From Rheinheimera pleomorphica (GTDB lineage Bacteria > Pseudomonadota > Gammaproteobacteria > Enterobacterales > Alteromonadaceae), in NCBI RefSeq assembly GCF_011634895.1, contig NZ_SIRR01000008.1, forward strand, positions 124,001-188,000: a stretch of 64,000 bases of DNA, written 5' to 3'. A program made the position numbers and the translations under genes. Each line of letters starts with the position of its first letter. The stretch's first letter is position 1. Of the stretch, positions 43,681-51,873 are shown one piece after another. Under the pieces are notes generated by a model, which was given only the letters and a program-made list of their open reading frames with translations, was not told where the DNA came from and made no database searches.

Positions 43681-43757
43681 TGGCGGAGCGGACGGGACTC
43701 GAACCCGCGACCCCCGGCGTGACAGGCCGGTATTCTAACCGACTGAACTACCGCTCC
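43681..43757 (-). tRNA. tRNA-Asp(GTC), copy 4 of the operon
   Basis: A 77-nt cloverleaf with encoded CCA: acceptor stem GGAGCGG / CCGCTCC, D arm AGTTCAGTCGGTTA, anticodon GTC in CCTGTCACG and T arm GCGGGTTCGAGTCCCG. All four copies are identical in sequence. Confidence 0.98.
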
Positions 43758-43774
43758 GGTGTGTATCGAAAAAT

Positions 43775-43851
43775 TGGCGGAGCGGACGGGACTCGAACCC
43801 GCGACCCCCGGCGTGACAGGCCGGTATTCTAACCGACTGAACTACCGCTCC
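43775..43851 (-). tRNA. tRNA-Asp(GTC), copy 3 of the operon
   Basis: Identical 77-nt tRNA with anticodon GTC and encoded CCA, separated from the next copy by 17 bp. Confidence 0.98.
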
Positions 43852-43877
43852 GGATCAGGAAGCTTAATTCGATACAG

Positions 43878-43954
43878 TGGCGGAGCGGACGGGACTCGAA
43901 CCCGCGACCCCCGGCGTGACAGGCCGGTATTCTAACCGACTGAACTACCGCTCC
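43878..43954 (-). tRNA. tRNA-Asp(GTC), copy 2 of the operon
   Basis: Identical 77-nt tRNA with anticodon GTC and encoded CCA; spacer of 26 bp to copy 3. Confidence 0.98.
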
Positions 43955-44008
43955 GCGCTGGAGTGAGCTTGCGCTCTTTGGCTTTTGCCTTACGGCAACT
44001 TACTGAAT

Positions 44009-44085
44009 TGGCGGAGCGGACGGGACTCGAACCCGCGACCCCCGGCGTGACAGGCCGGTATTCTAACCGACTGAACTACCGCTCC
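44009..44085 (-). tRNA. tRNA-Asp(GTC), copy 1 of the operon
   Basis: First tRNA of the operon, same sequence; anticodon at 44049-44051. A strong promoter lies 52 bp upstream. Confidence 0.98.
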
Positions 44086-44136
44086 GCACCAATTGCGCTG
44101 CAAGATTTCATTTGGGTATCCTGCAGTGCGGCGGGA

Positions 44137-44165
44137 ATGATACGGATTAGCCGATAGGCCGTCAA
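44137..44165 (-). promoter_or_regulatory. Promoter of the tRNA-Asp operon
   Basis: On the minus strand TTGACG (44165-44160), a 17-bp spacer and TATCAT (44142-44137) are followed by the GC-rich discriminator TCCCGCCGC, the usual mark of growth-rate and ppGpp-controlled stable-RNA promoters. Confidence 0.85.
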
Positions 44166-44193
44166 CACCTTTTTTGCCGCTTTTGCCTAATCC

Positions 44194-45642
44194 TTAATCA
44201 TCCGGTAAGGTCAGATCAAGAATGTCATCCATATCGTTGTTTTTTTGTGCATTGCTGCCGTTTTTGTCTGCACCGGCTGACGAAGCTGAACTTGCCGCGG
44301 CCTTGGTTTGTGCTGGCGCTTTTTTACGCCAGAACATCAGATCGGCCAGTTTACGGTCAGTCATCGTCATCCAAATAGCTAACACGCCCCCGGCGACAAT
44401 CAGCACATTCACCAGAATAACCAAAACCCACGGAAACTCGGGCTCTGGCGGGGCGTTTTCTGCCGCGATTTGATCTTTGATATGTTGTGGCAGCTCTTCA
44501 AGCACCTTAGCTTCAACCACAGGCCGGTTTACCACAAAGCTCACTTCCGGCAAATTCAGCATAAACTCACGGCCATCGCGCATAGTGCCATAGGCTGACA
44601 CTTCCAAAATATAGCTGCCATGGCCACGGTTATGTAATTTCAGCTCGCGGGGTGTGCTACCAGGCTCATTTAACGCAAAACCTTCTATCTCGCCATCTGG
44701 GTAACGTATCCGGCCCTGTAATAACAGCGTCTCAGCATTGACACTGTCATCGGTCACCCGAAATAACACCTGATGCGGCAGCGCTTGTTGTTCGGGTTGG
44801 GTGTCATCCACTGCGGGCGATGCGGTAATATCAGCCACAATAGGTGCCGGCATCAGCACAACGGGTGCCTGCTCTACCTCGCGGGTGTACAGCGGTGTTC
44901 TGACAACATATTTCGGCGTCCATTCACCCGCGACAAAACGCAGTTGAAACTCACCGGTGAAAACGCCATCACGGGCACGTTCATCATAACCTTTACCATC
45001 GTCACGAAATTGTGCTACCTGCACCACGCCGCGGCCAAAGTTATCAAACTGGGCATTATTAGTGCTAACAAAGATCACCTCCAACGCCAGCACTTCGCTA
45101 AAATCTTTCGCGGTAATGGGCTTATCGCCATTGGTTAAACGGGCATTAATTTTAATGGTTTCGCCGACCATCAAGTTCGCTGGCAGCGGGTCAACCTGCA
45201 ATTTAATCTCAGTCAGCAGCATAATGCGGCTTTCTGGCAGTAAGCGGCCTATTACCTGCCAGGGTCCTGGCATCGGATTTTTAATTTCGATCAGATCATA
45301 GCTGCTGGCATCATGCCAACGCACCTGTTGTGCCTCAGCGGTATTAAAGTAGATTTTACTGCCATCAGGTTTAACCAGCACCACAGACGCCGAGCCACGC
45401 CGGCGAAACAGTAATAATGTGATTTCTTCAACTTTATCATCAACACGAAAACGGTTCTCAAACAGCGGGATCTGGTTTTTGGTGGGTAAATCATCCAGCA
45501 CCGCAAAACCATGCTGCGCCAGCATTTGCTCTGTGTCGGCAACAACCTCTGGCTGGCCACTGTCTGTTGCTTGTTGTTGCGCCAGTACAGCAATGCTGAA
45601 TAACCAGCCAAACAGTAAAACTAAGCAGTTCAGTTTCGCCAC
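44194..45642 (-). CDS. TIGR03503-like membrane-anchored protein
   Basis: The 482-residue protein has a signal peptide (CLVLLFGWLFSIAVLA), a long periplasmic region rich in beta-strands with a VWA/Ig-like flavour (DDKVEEITLLLFRRRGSASVVLVKPDG in two parts; later MPGPWQVIGRLLPESRI), one C-terminal helix (VLVILVNVLIVAGGVLAIW) and an acidic cytoplasmic tail. I believe it is the TIGR03503 family of Shewanella/Vibrio-type bacteria; its function is unknown. It starts with GTG, has AGGAGG inside dnaQ and overlaps the dnaQ end by 13 bp, so it is co-translated with the polymerase epsilon subunit. Confidence 0.75.
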   Translation of the reverse strand: MAKLNCLVLLFGWLFSIAVLAQQQATDSGQPEVVADTEQMLAQHGFAVLDDLPTKNQIPLFENRFRVDDKVEEITLLLFRRRGSASVVLVKPDGSKIYFNTAEAQQVRWHDASSYDLIEIKNPMPGPWQVIGRLLPESRIMLLTEIKLQVDPLPANLMVGETIKINARLTNGDKPITAKDFSEVLALEVIFVSTNNAQFDNFGRGVVQVAQFRDDGKGYDERARDGVFTGEFQLRFVAGEWTPKYVVRTPLYTREVEQAPVVLMPAPIVADITASPAVDDTQPEQQALPHQVLFRVTDDSVNAETLLLQGRIRYPDGEIEGFALNEPGSTPRELKLHNRGHGSYILEVSAYGTMRDGREFMLNLPEVSFVVNRPVVEAKVLEELPQHIKDQIAAENAPPEPEFPWVLVILVNVLIVAGGVLAIWMTMTDRKLADLMFWRKKAPAQTKAAASSASSAGADKNGSNAQKNNDMDDILDLTLPDD

Positions 45643-46331
45643 AGGCAGCTGCCTCCTTTTTTCTGTACCAGATCCAGCCGGCTCTCATGTGCTGCCAGCT
45701 CGGCTTCGCTGGCCCGTATAACCTTCAACCGGCCGCTGCGTTGTATTGCCACGGGGCCGCTTTGCCCGTCAGTGCCGTCTTGCTCGTTGGCCAGATTTAA
45801 ACTGACCTGACCACCGGTCATCAATAAATACACATCGGCCAGGATCTCAGCATCAAGCAAAGCGCCGTGCAAGGTACGGTGGCTGTTGTTGATATCGTAA
45901 CGCCGGCACAACGCATCCAGGTTGTTCTTCTGTCCAGGATGCATTTCCCGCGCCATCAGCAAGGTGTCAAGGATAGTGCAGTATTGCTCTACCGGTGGCA
46001 GCGGCGGTTGCAATAAGGAAAATTCATGGTTAATAAAGCCAACGTCGAACGCCGCGTTGTGAATGACCAGCTCAGCGCCCTGAATATAGTCATAAAAGTT
46101 TTTCGCTATCTGCCGAAATACCGGCTCATCTTTTAAGCGTTCGTTGGTAATACCGTGCACCGCCACGGCTTCGGCGTCAATAATCCGCTGCGGGTTAATA
46201 TAGACATGAAAATTATTACCGGTAAAACGGCGGTTAATCAGCTCTACACAGCCAATTTCAATGATGCGGTGACCGTCTTTGGGGTTAATACCTGTGGTTT
46301 CAGTGTCGAGAATAATTTGTCTTTTAGCCAT
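45630..46331 (-). CDS. dnaQ: DNA polymerase III epsilon subunit, 3'-5' exonuclease
   Basis: DnaQ is the replication proofreading exonuclease. The 233-residue protein has ExoI ILDTETTGINPKDGHRIIEIG (metal Asp and Glu; split as LDTETTG and HRIIEIG), ExoII HNAAFDVGF and ExoIII HGALLDAEILADVYL (DEDDh type, His-Asp). The C-terminal extension after residue 185 is the polymerase-binding tail. It is divergent from rnhA with 65 bp between the starts, the arrangement seen in E. coli and many relatives. Confidence 0.96.
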   Translation of the reverse strand: MAKRQIILDTETTGINPKDGHRIIEIGCVELINRRFTGNNFHVYINPQRIIDAEAVAVHGITNERLKDEPVFRQIAKNFYDYIQGAELVIHNAAFDVGFINHEFSLLQPPLPPVEQYCTILDTLLMAREMHPGQKNNLDALCRRYDINNSHRTLHGALLDAEILADVYLLMTGGQVSLNLANEQDGTDGQSGPVAIQRSGRLKVIRASEAELAAHESRLDLVQKKGGSCLWRN

Positions 46332-46396
46332 GGCGGTTTCGTTTTTTACAGCATTTGGGTTAGATTATACGCCGTTTTGGTTTGAGGAAAGGCTTT

Positions 46397-46873
46397 ATGC
46401 GCAAAACTGTTGCGATCTATACCGATGGCTCCTGCCTGGGTAACCCGGGGCCGGGCGGCTACGGTGCTGTACTGATTTATAAACAGCATCGCAAGGAATT
46501 AAGCGGCGGCTATAAACTGACAACCAATAACCGCATGGAACTGCTGGCCGCTATTATTGCGCTGGAAAGCTTAAAAGACAGCTGTGATGTTGAGCTAACC
46601 ACCGACAGCCAGTATGTACGCCTGGGCATTACCCAATGGCTGGCCGGTTGGAAACGTAATAACTGGAAAACCAGCCAGAAGCAGCCGGTAAAAAACCAGG
46701 ACTTATGGCAACGGCTGGATGCAGCAGCGGCAAGCCACAAGGTAAATTGGCACTGGGTGAAAGGCCATGCCGGCCACCCGGAGAACGAACGGTGTGATGT
46801 ATTAGCCCGCAGCGCAGCTGAGGCAAAACCGACCACTGTTGATACCGCGTTTGAACTGAGCCAAAAGGCATAG
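46397..46873 (+). CDS. rnhA: Ribonuclease HI
   Basis: RNase HI cuts the RNA strand of RNA-DNA hybrids. The 158-residue product has the four catalytic acids in order: [32 protein letters not shown] and NERCDVLA, plus the basic handle [15 protein letters not shown]. The ATG at 46397 follows GAGGAAAGG; an in-frame TTG at 46382 would add five residues of no homology. Divergent from dnaQ. A long palindromic element follows it. Confidence 0.96.
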   Translation: MRKTVAIYTDGSCLGNPGPGGYGAVLIYKQHRKELSGGYKLTTNNRMELLAAIIALESLKDSCDVELTTDSQYVRLGITQWLAGWKRNNWKTSQKQPVKNQDLWQRLDAAAASHKVNWHWVKGHAGHPENERCDVLARSAAEAKPTTVDTAFELSQKA

Positions 46874-46899
46874 CAACAAACTTGAGTTGCAGCTAACCC

Positions 46900-47012
46900 G
46901 TCAACTGCGGCTGGAACCTCAATTTGGTTATCACAGAGTGTCTGAGACCGAGCCATAGCGAGGTCGAGTTGCTGTGATAAGCCAAAGGAGTGTTGCAGCA
47001 AAAGCAGTTGAC
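46900..47012. repeat. 113-bp imperfect palindrome (MITE/REP-like) after rnhA
   Basis: The outer termini GTCAACTGC (46900-46908) and GCAGTTGAC (47004-47012) are perfect inverted repeats. Inner arms TTTGGTTATCACAG and CTGTGATAAGCCAAA also pair, with GACC/GGTC at the centre, so nearly the entire element folds on itself. It has no coding capacity. It lies between rnhA and the convergent peroxidase gene and is unlike a standard terminator. Confidence 0.7.
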
Positions 47013-47019
47013 CTACACC

Positions 47020-47604
47020 TTACTCGCCAGCTTTGCTTTCAGCCATAGCACCTGCATTGGCCGCTAACATTTTCTCCAGCTCAGCAATAAAGGCTTTATC
47101 ATCCGGTGCTGTACGGCTGCCAAAATGCTTCACGGTTTGCTCGTCGGCGCTCACCAGATACTTATTGAAGTTCCAGCTGGGTGATTCACCGGTTTTGGCA
47201 ATTAACGCCTTAAACACCGGATTGGCCTCGTCACCTTTCACTTTAGAACTGGCAAACATCGGGAATTTCACGCCGTAGGTTAAGTAGCATACTTCCGCCG
47301 TTTTTTCGGCGTCATCATATTCCTGCATAAAGCTGTCTGATGGAAAGCCCAGGATCACCAGGCCTTTATCCTGATACTGCTGATACAGCGCTTCTAACCC
47401 CTCAAACTGCTTGGTAAAACCGCACTTGCTGGCCGTATTCACCACCAACAGTGTCTTGCCCTTGAAGCTATCGCATAAATCCACGCTCTCACGGGTATTT
47501 AACTGCTGCATAGAATGGCCAAGAATGTCACCACACTGGTTTGCCAGCGCTGGCATCGCCAGCATAGCGGCGGCCAGTGCCGCTGCATTAATTAACGTTT
47601 TCAT
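47020..47604 (-). CDS. Exported glutathione-peroxidase-family protein
   Basis: The 194-residue protein has a signal peptide (LINAAALAAAMLAMPALA) and a GPx fold: NTASKCGFTKQFEGLEALY with the peroxidatic Cys, LGFPSDSFMQEYDD in place of the usual GFPCNQF, and SPSWNFNKYLV with the conserved Trp-Asn-Phe. The missing Cys in the GFPCNQF loop and the periplasmic location separate it from BtuE-type enzymes. It may reduce lipid or organic peroxides with thioredoxin-like partners. It stands alone, with the TonB receptor stop upstream on the same strand. Confidence 0.88.
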   Translation of the reverse strand: MKTLINAAALAAAMLAMPALANQCGDILGHSMQQLNTRESVDLCDSFKGKTLLVVNTASKCGFTKQFEGLEALYQQYQDKGLVILGFPSDSFMQEYDDAEKTAEVCYLTYGVKFPMFASSKVKGDEANPVFKALIAKTGESPSWNFNKYLVSADEQTVKHFGSRTAPDDKAFIAELEKMLAANAGAMAESKAGE

Positions 47605-47688
47605 TATTCTCTCCTGTAGGGCTGCAAATGGTGCAGTAGGCTAATACGTAGCATATGCCTAAGCCGATCTTTACGCTAGCTACCACGG

Positions 47689-49734
47689 TTAAAACCGATA
47701 CGCCAGTTTTAACCTGGCAGTGCGTGGCTCCAACGGGTGCGAATGCTTATCGGCTATGCCTTCGGCGGGTTCGCCCGGCAGGCGCGACGCATAAAAATAA
47801 TCGATGTCGCTGTTATTACTATCGAAAATATTAAGTAATTCTACCGCCAGCTGCCAGCGCTGCCAGTCATAACGGTAACCGGCGTTAACGGTGGTGGTGG
47901 CGTCTGAGCGCTGCTGGTTAACGCTATCCAGCGTGCGCTTGCCAAAATGGCGTAAACGCAGGCTAAGCTGCCAGGGATTATCAGCTTTGTATATCAGCCC
48001 CATACTCAGCACTGCAGGCAAAGCACCATCAATGTAATTGCCCTCGCCCTCTAACGGCTGGCTAAAGCGTGAGCGGGTTAATGCCAGCTCAGTATCCAGA
48101 CTCCAATTACTATTTAACCAATAATACGCCGCAACCTCGAGACCGTAGCGTCTGGAGGCGCGGCTTGGCTCGTTGGTGCCGGCATCACCTACATACAACA
48201 ATTCAGAGTCCATATCCAGGTACCAAACTGCAGCCGAGACATTTAACGCCGTGTAATCGAAAAACCTCAAGCCAAGCTCAGCACCATTTGTGCGTACCAA
48301 CAGGTCAACCGGTGCAACGTTATCACCGCTTTGCGGATCAATCCGTGTGGTTGCGCCACGCGCATCATTAGAATGAAAACCCTGGCCGGCATTGAAATAA
48401 GCCTGCCAGTTAGCGGCAAACTGATAACTCAGGCCGGCTTTTAGTGAGGTAATACCCTCGGTTGCCTCACCACTGTTAGCGGCCAAATCACTGCTAACAT
48501 CGACGCTGAAATAGTCATAGCGCAGCCCCAGATGCGCATTCCAGTCACTGTTTAGTTGCAGGGTACTTTGGCTAAACAGCGCAGCGGAACCTTGTTGTAC
48601 CGCATCCTGGCGCACCGTGCTTAAACGCTGACGCTGCTGGGTGTTAAACAGACCGACTTCGCCAATGTCGTCGTAGCGTAATTGCACGCCCACCACATGC
48701 TCAACAGCGAACTCGCCCCATTGTTGATGCCAGTGCCGGCTAAACTCACTACCATAAATCCAACGCTCGTCGACTTGTTCAAATTGATCACCGTTAATCG
48801 GATCGTTTAAGAAGTAAGTAAAGTTTGACCACAGATCCAGTTCTGATTTTATGGCATAGGCGTTCCATTGCCAGGCGTCACTGTACCAACTGGCAGACAC
48901 ACTGTTGCGGCTGCTTTGGCCACCGACACTGGTGTCAAGCGAACCGAGCGCATCAATCAGCCCCTGTTGTACCGCACGCTGCGGGATCTGATCAGCGGCG
49001 TTCCAGCTGTTTTCATAGGCCATCAACGTCAGCGCAAACTGGCCGCTGCCAACTGGCTTGCTGTAACGCGCCAGCAGGTTTCGTTTATCTACATCTTCAT
49101 TAATATCACTCCAGGGGCCGTCGTATTGCTGCAGCTCAGCGGCCAGCAGCACATCAGCCTTACCCTGTTTTACATTGCCTTTTAACAGCAAGCGTTGGTA
49201 GTTATCCATGCCGAAGGTGAGTTCTGCCGCGTTGCGGGTGCGATTTTGTATGCCAAAACGGGCGACACCGGCGGCGGAGAAATCGCCGCTGTTGGCATGA
49301 TAGGCACCTTTTTGATAATCAATTTGTGACACCAATTCAGGAATTAAAAAACTTAAATCACTATACCCCTGGCCATGGCCGTGGCTGCGCATATTGACCG
49401 GCATACCATCAACGTAGCTGGCAAAGTCAGTGCCGTGGTCAAGGTTAAAGCCACGCAAAAAATATTGATTAGCCTTACCGCTGCCGCTGTGCTGTGTAAC
49501 GACCATACCGGGAATAAATTCCAGAACCTCACCGGTGCGCAGCAGTGGCCGATCAGCAATTTCAGCATTACCTATCAACCCTTCCGAAGCTGAACTGGCC
49601 AGCCCCAGCAAATCGGTTTGCCGGCCTTTTACGCTGATTTGCTCCAGAATATGCGCTGACAGCGGATCGGCTGAGGTTGGTACTGGGTTAAATAAAACGG
49701 CTGTAGCAACAGCCAGATAACGATAAGCAGCCAT
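47689..49734 (-). CDS. TonB-dependent outer-membrane receptor
   Basis: The 681-residue receptor has a signal peptide, a plug domain (LLRTGEVLEFIPGMVVTQHS near 64, FLRGFNLDHGTDFASYVDG near 92-110, QIDYQKGAYHANSGDFS near 137) and a beta-barrel ending in the aromatic Phe of outer-membrane proteins (LKLAYRF). The substrate is unknown; no siderophore, vitamin or sugar utilisation gene is close. It is the last gene of an operon with a HupE-ectodomain-like protein, a TPR protein, a cadherin-like lipoprotein and DUF4331, all exported, which is unlike typical iron uptake loci. The stop/start gap to the preceding gene is 9 bp. Confidence 0.93.
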   Translation of the reverse strand: MAAYRYLAVATAVLFNPVPTSADPLSAHILEQISVKGRQTDLLGLASSASEGLIGNAEIADRPLLRTGEVLEFIPGMVVTQHSGSGKANQYFLRGFNLDHGTDFASYVDGMPVNMRSHGHGQGYSDLSFLIPELVSQIDYQKGAYHANSGDFSAAGVARFGIQNRTRNAAELTFGMDNYQRLLLKGNVKQGKADVLLAAELQQYDGPWSDINEDVDKRNLLARYSKPVGSGQFALTLMAYENSWNAADQIPQRAVQQGLIDALGSLDTSVGGQSSRNSVSASWYSDAWQWNAYAIKSELDLWSNFTYFLNDPINGDQFEQVDERWIYGSEFSRHWHQQWGEFAVEHVVGVQLRYDDIGEVGLFNTQQRQRLSTVRQDAVQQGSAALFSQSTLQLNSDWNAHLGLRYDYFSVDVSSDLAANSGEATEGITSLKAGLSYQFAANWQAYFNAGQGFHSNDARGATTRIDPQSGDNVAPVDLLVRTNGAELGLRFFDYTALNVSAAVWYLDMDSELLYVGDAGTNEPSRASRRYGLEVAAYYWLNSNWSLDTELALTRSRFSQPLEGEGNYIDGALPAVLSMGLIYKADNPWQLSLRLRHFGKRTLDSVNQQRSDATTTVNAGYRYDWQRWQLAVELLNIFDSNNSDIDYFYASRLPGEPAEGIADKHSHPLEPRTARLKLAYRF

Positions 49735-49743
49735 CAGATGTCC

Positions 49744-50256
49744 TTAATCGGCGATAATTGCGGGAAAAAACGGCGATTTAGCCGACAGCACGGCGTTGGC
49801 TTTATCCGGCGGCAACTGCCATGACAGCAATAACTTATGGCTATGCTCGCTATCAAACAGTGCCTTGTAGCTCAGCTGCCAGCCCTCGTTGCTGTCACAG
49901 CGCACCTGCAGCGGCAACAGCAAAAACGTATCCTGTTGCATACGCTGCACCAACCAGTCAGCCGCAGCGGTTTGCATACTGCATACCCCGGCGGCACTGT
50001 TAAAGCGCAGGCGCTCACTGATGTATTGTTGCAACTGAGGTTCACTATCCAGCACCTGCTGCCAGCTCACCTGATGGTTATTTTTTGCCTGAATAAGACC
50101 CGCCTGGGCTAAGTCATGCAGTGCCACTTTCCATAGCAGAACCGGTTGCCCCTGTTGTTTAGTTACGTCCATATAGGCCGTGCTAAATTTGTGTGCCACA
50201 ACGGGCGAGGCGCAAAGCATCCAGATAATGGCCAATAGCGGAAAAACATACTTCAT
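49744..50256 (-). CDS. Exported protein similar to the HupE/UreJ N-terminal ectodomain
   Basis: The 170-residue protein has a signal peptide (YVFPLLAIIWMLCASPVVA-H) and a domain with AHKFSTAYMDV, LLWKVALHDLAQAGLI, VSWQQVLDSEPQLQQYI and a Cys-containing GVCSMQ. This pattern follows the periplasmic N-terminal domain of large HupE/UreJ-like membrane proteins (AHxPSxSYL...W.iALrDLd...iTWgev), but the membrane channel half is absent, so only the ectodomain exists here. HupE relatives carry nickel or cobalt; whether this stand-alone form binds metal is unknown. Start and stop with the TPR gene overlap by 1 bp. Confidence 0.55.
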   Translation of the reverse strand: MKYVFPLLAIIWMLCASPVVAHKFSTAYMDVTKQQGQPVLLWKVALHDLAQAGLIQAKNNHQVSWQQVLDSEPQLQQYISERLRFNSAAGVCSMQTAAADWLVQRMQQDTFLLLPLQVRCDSNEGWQLSYKALFDSEHSHKLLLSWQLPPDKANAVLSAKSPFFPAIIAD

Positions 50257-51326
50257 TACTCTGCTCCTGCTGCTTGTGCTATCGCCTGGCGGCTTAATGC
50301 TAATAAGCGTTGATCATCCGGCTCTTTCGCCGTTTGGTAATTAATGTCTGCCCAATACAAGGCAGATTGCGCATCCGGGCTGATATATAAAAAGTAATGC
50401 ACCAGATCAGCGGCATGGTCGGTATCGCCACGAGCCAGCCTTACCTGCATCCGCTGCGTTAAGTCTGCACTGAACATTGGGCTTAGCGCTAATTGCTGCT
50501 CGGCCCGTGTCAAACGTAGTAGCAAGCTATCGGACAATGCCTGAATGTGCTCCAGGGCACTAATCTGCTGATACACTAACTGGGCTTGCCCCAGCGCCAG
50601 GCTTAAATCCGCCCATTTCAGCCATAAACTGGTTGGTACCTGCGCCAATATGGGTGTTAACCATTGCTGTGCGGTGGCCATGAGCCCCAACTGCTCGGCC
50701 TGTTCGGCCAGAATGCCACGCAGCCAGCTGTCAAGCTCAACCGGCAGGTCTTGTTGGCGCTGCCATAACTGCGTCAGTGCTGCATAACTTTGCTGCCAGT
50801 CACCACGCCGGCCTGCCACTTCGTAACTGCAGACCGAAAATAGAAATAAATCCTGCTGCCACAAACGGCTACAAGCCTGCTGTGCAGCGTCCAGCTGATG
50901 CATTGCCAGATGCACCCGAGCCGCCATTAAACTGGCCTGTATATGCTGTGGCTCACGTTGCAGTACCTGATCTAAGGTGTGTAGCGCCGCCACAAACTGA
51001 TGCTGCTGTTGCAACATATCTGCCCGCAGCAGTAAATAATGCTGGCGTTGACGGCCGTCATCACTGATAGCGCCTAACAGCTGCTCTGCCTGATGAAACC
51101 AATCAGCAAAGCCGGGGCGGCGCGCGCCCTGTAAATACCGTTGCGCCAGCTGCAGTTTAACAGTGTCATCCGGTGCCTGCTGCAAGGCTTGCTGCAGTTG
51201 CTGCATTTCAGCGCTGACAGGCAGCACCGTGGCTAACGTCAGCTGCTGTGCGGCGTCCGGTTTAAATTCGGTTGCGCTGGCCAATGAACACCACAGCGCA
51301 GCGGCAATATAGATAAATATACGCAT
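50256..51326 (-). CDS. Exported tetratricopeptide-repeat protein
   Basis: The 356-residue protein has a signal peptide (FIYIAAALWCSLASA) and then an all-helical solenoid with TPR-like repeats (for example FVAALHTLDQVLQREPQHI near 113-131 and LDAAQQACSRLWQQDLF). It is rich in Gln and Leu. It would act as a periplasmic scaffold for the operon partners. It shares a 1-bp stop/start overlap with the downstream gene, while a hairpin separates it from the upstream lipoprotein gene. Confidence 0.75.
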   Translation of the reverse strand: MRIFIYIAAALWCSLASATEFKPDAAQQLTLATVLPVSAEMQQLQQALQQAPDDTVKLQLAQRYLQGARRPGFADWFHQAEQLLGAISDDGRQRQHYLLLRADMLQQQHQFVAALHTLDQVLQREPQHIQASLMAARVHLAMHQLDAAQQACSRLWQQDLFLFSVCSYEVAGRRGDWQQSYAALTQLWQRQQDLPVELDSWLRGILAEQAEQLGLMATAQQWLTPILAQVPTSLWLKWADLSLALGQAQLVYQQISALEHIQALSDSLLLRLTRAEQQLALSPMFSADLTQRMQVRLARGDTDHAADLVHYFLYISPDAQSALYWADINYQTAKEPDDQRLLALSRQAIAQAAGAE

Positions 51327-51345
51327 CGGGCACCTGAAAAAAGTA

Positions 51346-51370
51346 AGCGGAGCCTTAAGCTGGCTCCGCT
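51346..51370 (-). terminator. Intra-operon hairpin, possible partial terminator
   Basis: AGCGGAGCC (51346-51354) pairs perfectly with GGCTCCGCT (51362-51370) around a 7-base loop; on the minus strand TAC and then T6 follow. It lies between the lipoprotein and TPR genes. It could reduce expression of the last three genes relative to the first two, or protect the upstream mRNA. Confidence 0.6.
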
Positions 51371-51380
51371 ATGGTTGCTA

Positions 51381-51863
51381 TTACTGACCGCTGAGTAAAT
51401 CGGCGTAGTCGGCCTCACTCATCGCATCCTGGCTGAACTTACGGCCATTCAGTGGTAATGCGGTGTCTTGTTCATCCTGACTAAACGCAGTACGGCTGTA
51501 AGTTAAAAACGACACCACCGCCACCGCGACATCAATATTGACCTGGCCACTGGCGGTGAGCTCACCGTCGGAGACTGAGACCATAAAGCTGTCGCTGCCG
51601 GTAAACTCTGGCGCCGGGGTGTAGGTAAAACGGCCGTCTGAGTCCAATGCCAGGCTGCCGTTTTGCGGCGGCGCGGTAACCGAGAACTGCAAGCTGTCGC
51701 CGTTTTTATCACTGGCGCTCAGCCTATCCATTACCGCGACATCCGTTTCGGTAACAAAACTGTTAGCACCCAGTTGTGGCGCGACATTCGGCTTATCAGA
51801 GTCGTTGCATGCGCTGAGCAGCGCAGCGGCCATTACGGCCAGTACTAAGGTTAACTTGTTCAT
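51381..51863 (-). CDS. Cadherin/Ig-like lipoprotein
   Basis: The 160-residue protein has a lipobox (LLSACN) and one tandem-Ig-like (cadherin-type) repeat: VMDRLSASDKNGDSLQFSVTAPPQNG and GRFTYTPAPEFTGSDSFMVSVSDG (about residues 46-110), a pattern of bacterial Ig/cadherin-like adhesion or scaffold domains. The C-terminal 45 residues (FSQDEQDTALPLNGRKFSQD) have no recognised domain. It lies 10 bp after the DUF4331 gene, so the two are co-translated and probably interact at the outer membrane. Confidence 0.75.
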   Translation of the reverse strand: MNKLTLVLAVMAAALLSACNDSDKPNVAPQLGANSFVTETDVAVMDRLSASDKNGDSLQFSVTAPPQNGSLALDSDGRFTYTPAPEFTGSDSFMVSVSDGELTASGQVNIDVAVAVVSFLTYSRTAFSQDEQDTALPLNGRKFSQDAMSEADYADLLSGQ

Positions 51864-51873
51864 TCAACGCTCC

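Noticed and set aside
43963-44157. 64-codon frame across tRNA-Asp copy 1
   Set aside because: A peptide of the GLEPATPGVTGRYSN type is a known false gene arising from reading the reverse of tRNA sequence.
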